NCBI GenBank assembly: GCA_020724725.1 | Contig: DYGL01000005.1 | Coordinates: 1-37,120 of the forward strand | Direction: 5' to 3' | DNA: 37,120 bases | From: Candidatus Microgenomatus sp. | GTDB lineage: Bacteria > Patescibacteriota > Microgenomatia > UBA1400 > PJMF01 | In this document: piece after piece, positions 23,051 through 31,129 of the stretch | How positions within the stretch are numbered: the stretch's first letter is position 1 | Layout: every line of letters starts with the position of its first letter | The notes under the pieces: generated by a model | Seen by the model: only the letters and a program-made list of their open reading frames with translations | Databases searched by the model: none | Told to the model about the DNA's origin: nothing | Made by a program: the position numbers and the translations under genes

Positions 23051-24688
23051 TTAACCTTTAGTAACTGCTTGCTCACGAAATTCACGAATCACGGTGACAG
23101 TCACATTGCCTGGAACAATCACTTCTTTCTGAACTCGATCTCTAATTTTATTGGCCAAAACAGTCACATCATCATCCTTGCTTTTTTCTGGTAAAAGTAG
23201 AACTCTAAGTTCGCGACCAGCCTGAATAGCGTAAGCCTGCTTTACTTCCTCATAAGACATGGCGATTGTTTCTAAAGCCTCCAATCTTTTGATGTATTCT
23301 TCATGATTCTCATAACGAGCGCCTGGTCTAGCTCCAGAAATAGCATCGGCAATATAAACAGCCATGGATTCTGGACTGGAGAAAGGCTCATCTTCATGAT
23401 GTTGAGCTATACAATCAATTGCTTCCTTAGGAATGTTGAATTGCTTGGCAATACGCACACCAGCCTGAACGTGACTTTCGTCGTGATTGCCGGAAACTTT
23501 ACCGATATCATGCAATAAACACCCCAATTTCACTGTATTAACATCCAAACCTAGCTCGTGAGCAATTTTGGTACCAATTTTGGTTTCTTCGATGGTGTGT
23601 TTGATCATGTTTTGACCATAGGAGAAACGATACTTAAATCGACCCAACATAGAAATCAAACCATTGGGAATGTTATAAACACCCACCTCATGAGCCAATT
23701 TTTTACCTGCATCAAAAGTAATGCGTTCAATTTCCTGCTCCACCTTGTCGACAATTTCTTCGATTCTGGCTGGCTGAATGCGACCGTCTTTGATCAAACG
23801 CTCCATAGAAACACGAGCGATTTCACGACGAACTGGATCAAAGCTAGATAGCTTGATTTCAGTTGGTGAAGAATCAAGATCAATCTCTACACCAGTGCGG
23901 CGCTCAAAAGTATGGATATTGCGACCACTCTTACCAATAATTTTACCCTTCATTTCTTCAGAGGGGATGTTGACCACAGAAATGGTATATTCAGCAACAT
24001 AATCAGTGGCACCATGACGCATGGCATCAATAAGAATTTCTTGAGCTTTTTCATCAGCATCTAGCTTAGCGGCTTCTTCTTTTTGGGCCACCATTTGAGC
24101 CAAGTCATGACTCAATTTTTTCTCCAGACCTTCAAAAAGAATTTCTTTGGCCTTGTCCTTGGAATAACCAGAGATTTCTTCTAGTTTTTCCAGAGTTTTA
24201 GCTCTGCTTTTTTCTAGGTTTTCCTTCTGAGTCTCTAGTTCTTTCTTGAGCTGATCAATACGCTCTTCTTTTTGAGTGATTTGCTCAAAACGAAAATCAA
24301 TTTTATCTAATTTGCTCTTGATGTCTCGCTGTTGCATGGCCAATTCTTGCTCAATGCGACGAGTTTCTTTTTCAATCTTAGAGCGAATTTCCAAAGATTC
24401 ATCTTTGGCTTCAACAATAATTTCCCTTGCTTTAGCAGTAGCTTCTCTAACTATACTATCTGCCTCTTGCTTGGCCTTTTCTACAATGGAATTGGCGCTA
24501 GCCTGCATGGCTGGTGAGGGTGGTGTTTGTTTGGCTGGCTTAACAGGCTTATGATCAACTGGTTTGGCAGGATGAGCCTGATGTTTGGCAAAAACCTTGT
24601 GTTTTGGATTTGTTTGAGTAGCTGATTGTTTCTTGTTGGCTGACTCATCTGTCGAAAACAAAGTCGACAAATTACTAAAAAATGACAT
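23051..24688 (-). CDS. rny: Ribonuclease Y, lacking the usual membrane anchor
   Basis: RNase Y is an endoribonuclease that starts mRNA decay in many bacteria without RNase E. The 545-residue protein has a hydrophilic, Lys/Pro/Gln-rich N terminus (1-65), a long coiled coil (about 65-215), a KH domain (VVNIPSEEMKGKIIGKSGRNI, about 237-257), an HD domain (GCLLHDIGK near 390, QHHEDEP near 430, and ADAISGARPGARYE) and the conserved C-terminal domain ending VTVIREFRE. Standard RNase Y begins with a transmembrane helix; none is present here, and the in-frame upstream codons do not supply one. A Shine-Dalgarno GGAAGG sits before the ATG. It lies downstream of recA and upstream of secG, and the recA-rny order is common in other phyla. 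Confidence 0.92.
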   Translation of the reverse strand: MSFFSNLSTLFSTDESANKKQSATQTNPKHKVFAKHQAHPAKPVDHKPVKPAKQTPPSPAMQASANSIVEKAKQEADSIVREATAKAREIIVEAKDESLEIRSKIEKETRRIEQELAMQQRDIKSKLDKIDFRFEQITQKEERIDQLKKELETQKENLEKSRAKTLEKLEEISGYSKDKAKEILFEGLEKKLSHDLAQMVAQKEEAAKLDADEKAQEILIDAMRHGATDYVAEYTISVVNIPSEEMKGKIIGKSGRNIHTFERRTGVEIDLDSSPTEIKLSSFDPVRREIARVSMERLIKDGRIQPARIEEIVDKVEQEIERITFDAGKKLAHEVGVYNIPNGLISMLGRFKYRFSYGQNMIKHTIEETKIGTKIAHELGLDVNTVKLGCLLHDIGKVSGNHDESHVQAGVRIAKQFNIPKEAIDCIAQHHEDEPFSSPESMAVYIADAISGARPGARYENHEEYIKRLEALETIAMSYEEVKQAYAIQAGRELRVLLLPEKSKDDDVTVLANKIRDRVQKEVIVPGNVTVTVIREFREQAVTKG

Positions 24689-24953
24689 AAAACCTTCCGT
24701 TTTATTGAGAACAGCTCTAGAAAAACTTTAGAAAAACTCTCCTAAGATGAGGAGGAGTGAAAATTAATTTATTGGTGTCAGGCAAAAAGCTGGCATACTA
24801 ATATTTAAGTTTAAGATTCCAAAAAATTATTTATTAATTTCTAAAAGTTAAAAAGCTTATTTCTCAATTAAATAAAATAATAAATTTTAACAAGTACTGT
24901 AGTCCATTATAATAAAAAAAGAGTCAAAAGTCAAAGTTAAAGACTTTAAAAAG
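24689..24953 (-). other. recA-rny intergenic region and rny leader
   Basis: The 265-base spacer is AT-rich. Near its recA side lies the near-consensus promoter listed separately. The resulting 5' leader of rny would be about 210 nt. It contains a weak hairpin with a short U-run, CTCCT(N9)AGGAG then AG and five T, near 24731-24757, which could be an attenuator. I see no ORF. A repeated AAAGTC...GACTTT near the recA stop with a T-run (about 24916-24944) may act as the recA terminator and overlaps the rny -35. Confidence 0.4.
24906..24934 (-). promoter_or_regulatory. Promoter of rny
   Basis: On the minus strand TTGACT (24929-24934), a 17-base spacer and TATAAT (24906-24911) form a near-consensus sigma-70 promoter. 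It begins about 20 bases after the recA stop. Confidence 0.65.
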
Positions 24954-25994
24954 CTACTCTGCTTGAATCTTCTTCCAGATGTCTTGCTCGATTTCTTTCA
25001 TCATCTTTTTGTCTTCCTTGAACTTATCTTTGACTGCCTCACGCCCTTGAGCAATCACCTGCCCACCGTATTTGAAAAAGCTACCAGCTTTTTCAATAAT
25101 TCCCATTTCTACGCCAATATCAACCACATCTCCTTCTCTAGAAATACCATAGTCATTCATGTCAAATTCAGCTTGTTTAAATGGCGGAGCAACCTTATTT
25201 TTCTTAACTTTGACGCGGTGACGACTACCAATAACCTTTTCCCCTTCCTGAATATTGGCAATTTTACGAATATCTAAACGAATAGAAGCGTAAAACTTCA
25301 AAGCGTTACCTCCAGTGGTGGTCTCAGGGCTTCCAAACATCACCCCAATTTTCATACGAATTTGATTGGTAAAAATAATAGTGGTTTTGGTTTTGTTTAA
25401 AGCTGCAGTCAATTTACGCATTGCTTGGGACATCAAACGAGCCTGAGTGCCCATCTGGTGATCACCCATATCGCCCTCAATCTCTGACTTAGGCACTAAA
25501 GCAGCTACCGAATCAACAATTACCAAATCAACTCCTCCAGACCTAACCAAAGTCTCAGCAATTTCCAGGGCTTGTTCACCATAGTCAGGCTGAGAGATAA
25601 GTACTTCATCTAAATTGACTCCAATTTTTTCTGCTCTAACTGGGTCGAGGGCGTGCTCCACATCAATAAAAGCTGCCACGCCTCCATGGCGTTGTACCTC
25701 GGCGATGGCGTGCAAACAAAGAGTGGTTTTACCAGATGCTTCTGGACCATAAATTTCGATAATTCTACCCTTTGGAAAACCACCAACTCCCAAGGCCATA
25801 TTGAGGGAAAGTGAACCGGTTGAAATTACTGGAACCTTAGGCATATCTTTGAGTGATTCGCCAAGCTTCATAATCGAGCCCTTACCAAATTGCTTATCAA
25901 TCTGCTGCATGGCAATCCCAACAGCTTGTCTCTTGCCTGCATCAACACTATCTGAAATTTGGTTGGTCATTTCTTCATTTTTTTTCTTAGACAT
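24954..25994 (-). CDS. recA: Recombinase RecA
   Basis: RecA forms filaments on single-stranded DNA for homologous recombination. The 346-residue length is normal. Motifs: the N-terminal [12 protein letters not shown], Walker [10 protein letters not shown] (about 83-91), the [11 protein letters not shown] block, Walker [19 protein letters not shown], loop 1 around [46 protein letters not shown] covering loop 2, and a Lys/Glu-rich C terminus. A Shine-Dalgarno AAAGG is six bases before the ATG. I looked upstream for a LexA/SOS box (CGAAC-N4-GTTCG or CTG-N10-CAG) and saw none that convinces, so SOS control is not supported. Confidence 0.97.
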   Translation of the reverse strand: MSKKKNEEMTNQISDSVDAGKRQAVGIAMQQIDKQFGKGSIMKLGESLKDMPKVPVISTGSLSLNMALGVGGFPKGRIIEIYGPEASGKTTLCLHAIAEVQRHGGVAAFIDVEHALDPVRAEKIGVNLDEVLISQPDYGEQALEIAETLVRSGGVDLVIVDSVAALVPKSEIEGDMGDHQMGTQARLMSQAMRKLTAALNKTKTTIIFTNQIRMKIGVMFGSPETTTGGNALKFYASIRLDIRKIANIQEGEKVIGSRHRVKVKKNKVAPPFKQAEFDMNDYGISREGDVVDIGVEMGIIEKAGSFFKYGGQVIAQGREAVKDKFKEDKKMMKEIEQDIWKKIQAE

Positions 25995-26171
25995 ATTTAC
26001 CTTTCGTTTTTTTGCTAATTTCCTTTGTATGCTATTTTTGCGAGTTTGTTAACTAGCAGTTTGCCTTTTCTTCGCTTTTTTTGCTTTTGTAAATTAAATC
26101 GAATTATGAACCACCAAGATTACAAAAAGCGGCATCACAGTTTCTTTGATTTCTTTTAGAAAAAATTAAGG

Positions 26172-26177
26172 TAAAAT
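26172..26177 (+). promoter_or_regulatory. Possible -10 box of tRNA-Pro
   Basis: TAAAAT 15 bases before the mature tRNA 5' end. No clear -35 at the right spacing. Confidence 0.35.
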
Positions 26178-26192
26178 CTAGGCAGATTAAAA

Positions 26193-26266
26193 CGGAGAGT
26201 AGTTCAGATGGCTAGAACGTACGCATGGGGTGCGTAAGGTCGCAGGTTCGAGTCCTGTCTCTCCGA
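26193..26266 (+). tRNA. tRNA-Pro(GGG)
   Basis: Full cloverleaf: acceptor CGGAGAG/CTCTCCG, D stem GTTC/GAAC, anticodon stem TACGC/GCGTA with loop ATGGGGT (anticodon GGG at 26227-26229), T stem GCAGG/CCTGT with loop TTCGAGT, discriminator A. CCA is not encoded. A strong terminator follows within 15 bases. Confidence 0.93.
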
Positions 26267-26273
26267 CTCATGG

Positions 26274-26301
26274 AAAAAGACGCATAAATGCGTCTTTTTT
26301 T
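26274..26301 (+). terminator. Rho-independent terminator after tRNA-Pro
   Basis: GACGCAT (26279-26285), loop AA, ATGCGTC (26288-26294) then seven T. Flanking A/T runs extend the stem. It is the strongest terminator in the window and is close to symmetrical, so it could also work on the other strand. Confidence 0.85.
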
Positions 26302-26340
26302 GTGAGTCGAGATGGCATGGATGAGAAACTGTGGTTCGCC

Positions 26341-26393
26341 TTATTGAGCTAAATAATGCACACGAGCAAAGTGAGGCGCATTATGCTCAATAA
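26341..26393. repeat. Imperfect inverted repeat in the spacer after tRNA-Pro
   Basis: Arms TTATTGAGC-taa-ATAATGC (26341-26359) and GCATTAT-GCTCAATAA (26378-26393), sixteen paired positions with a three-base bulge and an 18-base loop. It lies between the tRNA-Pro terminator and the terminator of the convergent gene, and no ORF is present. Confidence 0.55.
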
Positions 26394-26424
26394 ATCTCAA
26401 CTACTATTGAAAAATATAATAAAA

Positions 26425-26444
26425 GAGAGATGTCTTTGTCTCTC
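26425..26444 (-). terminator. Possible terminator of the gene at 26471-27553
   Basis: On the minus strand GAGAGA (26439-26444), an 8-base loop and TCTCTC (26425-26430) are followed by TTTTATTATATTTTT. It is placed 26 bases after the stop codon. Confidence 0.5.
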
Positions 26445-26448
26445 CGAC
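26437..26448 (+). repeat. Direct repeat of the tRNA-Pro 3' end
   Basis: TGTCTCTCCGAC here is identical to 26256-26267, the last 11 bases of tRNA-Pro plus one. The copies are 181 bases apart and bracket the inverted repeat, as an attachment-site duplication would. Confidence 0.5.
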
Positions 26449-26470
26449 ATCGATCAAAATACCTAAAAAA

Positions 26471-27553
26471 TCAAGCCACATCTTCTGTCTCCAACAAATT
26501 CGCTTGCAAATCAGAATAACGCCTAGCTTCTCTATAATCCAAAAAATAAACCTGCAAATCTTCATTTAGAATAAACTCATAGTAACCAGGATGATGAGCT
26601 CTACCGTCAACTGAAAAATGATAATCCTTATCAAGATCCTTTGGAATTTTGCCAACCACTTCAACTAAAACTTTAAATAATTGTTCGTAGTAAGCCAAAA
26701 TTTCTCGATCTTGTTCAGTAGTACCAGCAATATCAAAAGCAGCCTGAAATTTTTTAAAATCAACATAGCTACTTTTATTAAATCTAGTCAATTTAGACAG
26801 AGCTTTTTTAACTCTTTCACTCAAACCACTTGGTACTAAAACTTCAAACTCCAAACGATTAAACCAATTATCTTTACTTCTAATCAAAGGCAAACTCCCC
26901 TCATAAGCCAAGCCGGCATGAGCTCCTTCTACAAGCTCAATGCTAATTCTTTCGCTAGATTGTTTATCCTTACTTGTTGGAGGATTGATGATAATGTTGC
27001 CACTGTAGGCATTAACTTGGTACTCAGATAGAATTAACAAATCATTTTCACTCACTCTGCGTTTTTTTAGCATTTGGCGCAAAAACTTAAGCACTTCTTT
27101 CTTATTTAAATCAAGAGAAAAGTATCTTTCACCAGTATCACGATTGGTGACAAAAGGAAAGTAACTAGCCTCAGGAATTTGTTGCAAAAAATAGTCCGGA
27201 TTTTTCAAAAATTCAGCAATAGTGGTTTTGATTTTGCTATATCTTGGAAGATCAAGCTCTTCCAACATCGCCAAGCCTGCTTCTTTTTCTCCTTTAGTTT
27301 CTTGAATTTTAGCCATTTGAGCTAAAATTCTTCTTCTATCACCAGATGAAGTTTCTTGAAAACCAAGGCGTTTCACCCTTTCATAGATGCTTGGCATCGA
27401 TTTAACTTCTTTTTCTTCACTCACCTCAGCTTGTTGAAAAATTTCCGGTTCTTGACCAAGTAAAACAGCAAAAGCCTTCATTCTGGCTTCATGACTAGGT
27501 CTTGGGTCAGGGTAATCTTGATTAATTTCTTCTCTATATACTTCTTTTGGCAC
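26471..27553 (-). CDS. Hypothetical protein
   Basis: I do not recognise this 360-residue protein. It has no signal peptide or membrane span and is probably cytoplasmic. The N-terminal 110 residues are charged and helical (EARMKAFAVLLGQ, RRRILAQMAKIQETKGEKEAGLAMLEEL). The middle is mixed (FVTNRDTGERYFSLDLNKKEVLKFLRQMLKKRR) and includes beta-like NAYSGNIIINPP and SIELVEGAHAGLAYEGSLPLI segments, a pattern sometimes seen in substrate- or nucleic-acid-binding proteins. The C terminus has a His/Tyr-rich stretch FSVDGRAHHPGYYEFIL. It is transcribed alone, convergent to tRNA-Pro, with a candidate terminator. Its start at 27553 is divergent from the threonine dehydrogenase gene; a 130-base spacer separates them. 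Confidence 0.5.
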   Translation of the reverse strand: MPKEVYREEINQDYPDPRPSHEARMKAFAVLLGQEPEIFQQAEVSEEKEVKSMPSIYERVKRLGFQETSSGDRRRILAQMAKIQETKGEKEAGLAMLEELDLPRYSKIKTTIAEFLKNPDYFLQQIPEASYFPFVTNRDTGERYFSLDLNKKEVLKFLRQMLKKRRVSENDLLILSEYQVNAYSGNIIINPPTSKDKQSSERISIELVEGAHAGLAYEGSLPLIRSKDNWFNRLEFEVLVPSGLSERVKKALSKLTRFNKSSYVDFKKFQAAFDIAGTTEQDREILAYYEQLFKVLVEVVGKIPKDLDKDYHFSVDGRAHHPGYYEFILNEDLQVYFLDYREARRYSDLQANLLETEDVA

Positions 27554-27683
27554 GATTGATAGCGCTATTTCAGCGACGGCCTATTATATATCAAAATATA
27601 ACAAAACAAGAGCGCGTGAAATCCAAGAAAAAAACGACTAGTATGATGTTTTAGAAGAATAAATAATTTAAGGAAAGGTTTTT

Positions 27684-28631
27684 ATGCAAGGCATCTTAGT
27701 CACCGGAGCTTTTGGTCTAGTTGGTAGTGATTTAGTCATAGAGTTGCAGAAGAAATACGGCTCAGACAAGGTCGTGGCTCTGGGTCGACAAACCATCGAC
27801 AGCAACTTTCAAGGCATTTTAGAGCAAGGCGATGTGCGTGATTACGAAGCCATGGAAGCCTTGGTTAAAAAATATGATATTGGCACTATTTATCATTTAG
27901 CCGGCTTGCTTTCTGTTGGTGGAGAAAAACAACCTGATCTAGCCTGGGATGTTAATGTTAACGGCTTGAAAAACATTTTAGACCTAGCCAAAGCCTACCA
28001 AATCAAAGTTTTTTGGCCCAGCTCAATTGCTGCTTTTGGCCCAACTACTCCCAAACAAAACGTGCCTCAACACACTAGTCTGGAACCAAGCACTATTTAC
28101 GGAGTGAGTAAAGTCACTGGCGAATTACTCTGTCAATATTACTTTAAGCGCTATGGTGTTGATGTGCGTAGCTTGCGTTACCCAGGACTCAATGGCTACA
28201 AAGCTGCTCCTGGAGACGGAACCACTGAATACGCCATTCATATTTTTTATGGCTTGATCAAAAATAACGCTTACGAGTGTTTTCTCAAGGAAGATGCGCG
28301 TTTACCTATGATGTACATGGATGACGCCATCAAAGGCACTATCGCCTTAATGGAAGCTCCTAGTGAGAAGATTTCCGTGCGCACTAGTTATAATTTTGCC
28401 GCTATCAGCTTCACTCCAGCCGAATTAGTTGCTGAAATCAAGAAAATATCTCCAGATTTTCAAATTAGCTATAAACCAGACGCTCGCCAACAAATTGCTG
28501 AAAGCTGGCCTCAAACCATTGATGATTCTAGAGCCAGACAAGATTGGGCTTGGCAAGAAGAATTTGATTTAAGTAAAATGACTCAAGCTCTTTACGAAGG
28601 AGTTAAAACAAAATTAGCACAAGGAAAATAA
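27684..28631 (+). CDS. SDR-type L-threonine 3-dehydrogenase
   Basis: This extended short-chain dehydrogenase oxidises L-threonine to 2-amino-3-oxobutyrate with NAD+. The 315-residue protein has the Rossmann motif TGAFGLVGS (7-15), HLAG (71-74), and the catalytic block WPSSIAAFGPTTPKQNVPQ (111-129) with Ser113/114, Tyr139 and Lys143 (YGVSK). The P-S-S-I-A-A-F-G-P-T-T-P stretch is the marker of the epimerase-like threonine dehydrogenases and separates them from UDP-galactose epimerases; the zinc-dependent Tdh is unrelated. The next gene, two bases downstream, encodes the partner enzyme, which confirms the role. A Shine-Dalgarno AAGGAAAGG lies before the ATG and TATGAT further up may be the -10. 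Confidence 0.88.
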   Translation: MQGILVTGAFGLVGSDLVIELQKKYGSDKVVALGRQTIDSNFQGILEQGDVRDYEAMEALVKKYDIGTIYHLAGLLSVGGEKQPDLAWDVNVNGLKNILDLAKAYQIKVFWPSSIAAFGPTTPKQNVPQHTSLEPSTIYGVSKVTGELLCQYYFKRYGVDVRSLRYPGLNGYKAAPGDGTTEYAIHIFYGLIKNNAYECFLKEDARLPMMYMDDAIKGTIALMEAPSEKISVRTSYNFAAISFTPAELVAEIKKISPDFQISYKPDARQQIAESWPQTIDDSRARQDWAWQEEFDLSKMTQALYEGVKTKLAQGK

Positions 28632-28633
28632 AT

Positions 28634-29890
28634 ATGAGTAAACAAAAATTTTTTGATTCACTAAAACAAGAAGTCGCTCGCATTGATCAAGCAGCCATCA
28701 GCAAGCGTCACGAAAAAATCATTAGTGGTTTTACCAAAAGCGCCAATCCCAAAGCTATTATTGATGGTCGAGAAATCAGCATCTTTAATTCCAACGATTA
28801 TCTTGGTCTTCGTCATCACCAAGCTCTAAAAATGGCTGAACATCAGGCTAGCAGTGAACTTGGAACTGGACCAGGAGCGGTTCGTTTTATTTCTGGATCT
28901 TTTGCTGTGCATCGTGAATTAGAACAAAAATTGGCCAAATTCCACAACCGAGAAGATGGCATGGTTTTTTCTAGTGCTTTCGCTACTAACTTGGCAGTGA
29001 TTTTTAGCTTAATCAAGGGTCAAAGCAAAGATTCTTTAATCAGTAGCGACACCTTGGTCATTTCTGACGAACTCAATCATCGCAGCATCATTGATGGCGT
29101 GCGCCTTGGAAACCTCGATAGTGAAGCCAAACTCATTTTTAAACACTTACAGGCTGACTCTTTGGAGGAAATGCTATTAGTCAATCAAGGTAAATTCAAG
29201 CGCGTGGTAGTTATCACCGATGGTGTTTTTAGCATGTTGGGTGAGTATCAAGATCTAGCTGCAATTCGTCAAGTTATTGATCGCCATGATCAAAAATATG
29301 AAGAGGGCATTTTGCTAATTGTTGACGATTGTCATGGCGTAGCCGCCTGCGGTCAAACCGGTCGTGGCACTGAAGAAATCACAAAAGCTCGAGCAGATGT
29401 GCTCATTGGTACTTTAGGCAAAGGTTTTGGTGCAGATGGTGGCTATGTGGTCGCTGACCAAGTTGTCATTGATTATTTACGTGAATCGGCCGCCACTTAT
29501 ATCTACTCTAATTCCATTTCTCCAGGCACTGCTGCTGCTGCCAAAGCCGCGCTCGAGGTTTTGGATAGTCAGGAAGGCAAAAAGCTCCTTGATAATTTGC
29601 GCAGTAATGTTGATCTACTCAAAAAACTGTTACAAGAAGCTGGCTTTCAATTTGCCGCTCCTTCTAGCCATCCTATTCAGGCAGTTTTAATCGGTGACAC
29701 TCAAAAAACTCAAGACCTGACCAAAGCAATGTTTGAGCAAGGTTTTCTAATCACCAACATCAACTATCCAGTAGTACCTAAAGGTAGAGACGAAATCAGA
29801 GTACAACTGTCAGCCACTCACACTAAAGAAGATGTGGAGAACTTTGTAAAAGCAATGCGAGAAGAGGGAGGAAAGCTGGGAATTATTTAA
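28634..29890 (+). CDS. kbl: Glycine C-acetyltransferase (2-amino-3-ketobutyrate CoA ligase)
   Basis: This PLP enzyme splits 2-amino-3-oxobutyrate with CoA into glycine and acetyl-CoA. The 418-residue protein belongs to the alpha-oxoamine synthase family: FNSNDYLGLRHH (51-62), GTGPGAVRFISGS (77-89), SDELNHRSIIDG (His149), VITDGVFSMLGEYQDL (194-207), DDCHGVAACGQTGRG (Asp231, His234) and the PLP-binding Lys263 in IGTLGKGFGADGGY. AONS-family members with other products (BioF, SPT, HemA) are similar, but the neighbouring threonine dehydrogenase decides for KBL. The start lies two bases after the upstream stop, so the two genes form one operon. The 3' end is close (24 bases) to the convergent permease gene. 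Confidence 0.9.
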   Translation: MSKQKFFDSLKQEVARIDQAAISKRHEKIISGFTKSANPKAIIDGREISIFNSNDYLGLRHHQALKMAEHQASSELGTGPGAVRFISGSFAVHRELEQKLAKFHNREDGMVFSSAFATNLAVIFSLIKGQSKDSLISSDTLVISDELNHRSIIDGVRLGNLDSEAKLIFKHLQADSLEEMLLVNQGKFKRVVVITDGVFSMLGEYQDLAAIRQVIDRHDQKYEEGILLIVDDCHGVAACGQTGRGTEEITKARADVLIGTLGKGFGADGGYVVADQVVIDYLRESAATYIYSNSISPGTAAAAKAALEVLDSQEGKKLLDNLRSNVDLLKKLLQEAGFQFAAPSSHPIQAVLIGDTQKTQDLTKAMFEQGFLITNINYPVVPKGRDEIRVQLSATHTKEDVENFVKAMREEGGKLGII

Positions 29891-29914
29891 TAATGCTTCA
29901 GCTATTTCCTTGTT

Positions 29915-31129
29915 CTACTCATACCTCAGTGCTTCAATTGGCGACAGTTTAGCAGCTCTTCTAGCTGGAGCTACGCCAAAAACTAAACCAACCACTGTCG
30001 AAACGCCAAAAGCTAACATCACTGCTTCAAGGGTTACTTTGGCTGGAAAGTATGGTTGTAAAGCCAAAGAGCCAAGATAAGCAATCAATAAGCCAATTAA
30101 ACCTCCCAAAACAGAAAGGAGCGCTGCTTCAATCAAAAATTGCAACAAAATCAGATTTGGAGTTGCACCCAAAGCTTTGCGCAAACCAATTTCCCTAGTG
30201 CGCTCGGTCACCGCCACCAACATGATATTCATAATACCAATGCCACCCACCACTAGAGAAATAGCAGCGATTCCACCTAGACCAACTGTCAACATACCAA
30301 GAATGCTGTTAATGGTGGTTAACAACTGGGTTTGATCAAAAACTGTAAATTCATCATCTTTAAGATACTTAATCATGGTTTTTTCGATAGCCAGAGTAGC
30401 CTCTTTAATTTGTTCTTTATCGCGCACTTCAAAAATAAAAGAATCAACCAATTCAGTATCAAAATATTTAAAAGAAGTTTCCAAAGGAATGTAAACGTAA
30501 TTATCAAAACTAGGACCACCAAAACCGCCACCTTTTTCTCCTAAAACTCCTAAAACATTATAGCTTTGACCATTAAGTAAAAGTTTTTTGTTAACTGGAT
30601 CGACTTGACCAAAAAGTTCTTCAGCAATTTTAGGCCCAAGCAAAATAACACGCTCGGCTTTTTCTTCTTCTGTATCAGTAAACCAACGTCCTTTAACAGC
30701 TGGAGAACTATAAACTGTCTGGTAAGAACTCATGATTGCATAAAGAGTGATCTTTTTACTTTTTTGACCATACTTGGCTTCAGCTACATTGATTGCAGTA
30801 ACTGTCCCATCTTTAACTAAATCTCGATTATTGCGTAAAACTTGGTTGAAGTAAGACCTTTTTAGAACTGGACGAGTGCTCTCAATCATTGATTGTTCAC
30901 CACCAAAACCACCATTTTCACCAAAAGGATTACCAGGCACCACATAAAGAATATTACTACCTAGACTAGCAAATTGATCGGTAACATAAGCCTGCAAGCC
31001 ATTGCCAATACTGGTTAGGAGTACAACAGAGCCAACGCCAATAATAACCCCCAACATTGTCAAAAAAGAACGACTTTTATTGAGCATGATCGACTTGAAA
31101 GCCAAGCGGGCTACAGAAGCCACGGTCAT
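29915..31129 (-). CDS. ABC transporter permease, MacB/FtsX type
   Basis: The 404-residue protein has the MacB architecture: an N-terminal helix (about 15-40, RSFLTMLGVIIGVGSVVLLTSIG), a large extracytoplasmic MacB_PCD domain (45-265) and three C-terminal helices of the FtsX domain (GLGGIAAISLVVGGIGIMNIMLV, LIEAALLSVLGGLIGLLIAYLGSLAL, LAFGVSTVVGLVFGVAPARRAAKLSPIEALRYE). Such permeases drive substrate extrusion or conformational work in the envelope. It overlaps the ATPase gene by four bases (ATGA) and is the last gene of the adaptor-ATPase-permease set. A Gly/Phe-rich insert (NPFGENGGFGG) sits in the outer domain. The substrate is unknown; antimicrobial peptides, lipids or siderophores are handled by relatives. 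Confidence 0.88.
   Translation of the reverse strand: MTVASVARLAFKSIMLNKSRSFLTMLGVIIGVGSVVLLTSIGNGLQAYVTDQFASLGSNILYVVPGNPFGENGGFGGEQSMIESTRPVLKRSYFNQVLRNNRDLVKDGTVTAINVAEAKYGQKSKKITLYAIMSSYQTVYSSPAVKGRWFTDTEEEKAERVILLGPKIAEELFGQVDPVNKKLLLNGQSYNVLGVLGEKGGGFGGPSFDNYVYIPLETSFKYFDTELVDSFIFEVRDKEQIKEATLAIEKTMIKYLKDDEFTVFDQTQLLTTINSILGMLTVGLGGIAAISLVVGGIGIMNIMLVAVTERTREIGLRKALGATPNLILLQFLIEAALLSVLGGLIGLLIAYLGSLALQPYFPAKVTLEAVMLAFGVSTVVGLVFGVAPARRAAKLSPIEALRYE

Noticed and set aside
25995-26192. LexA/SOS box upstream of recA
   Set aside because: I searched for CGAAC-N4-GTTCG and CTG-N10-CAG patterns and found none that is convincing.
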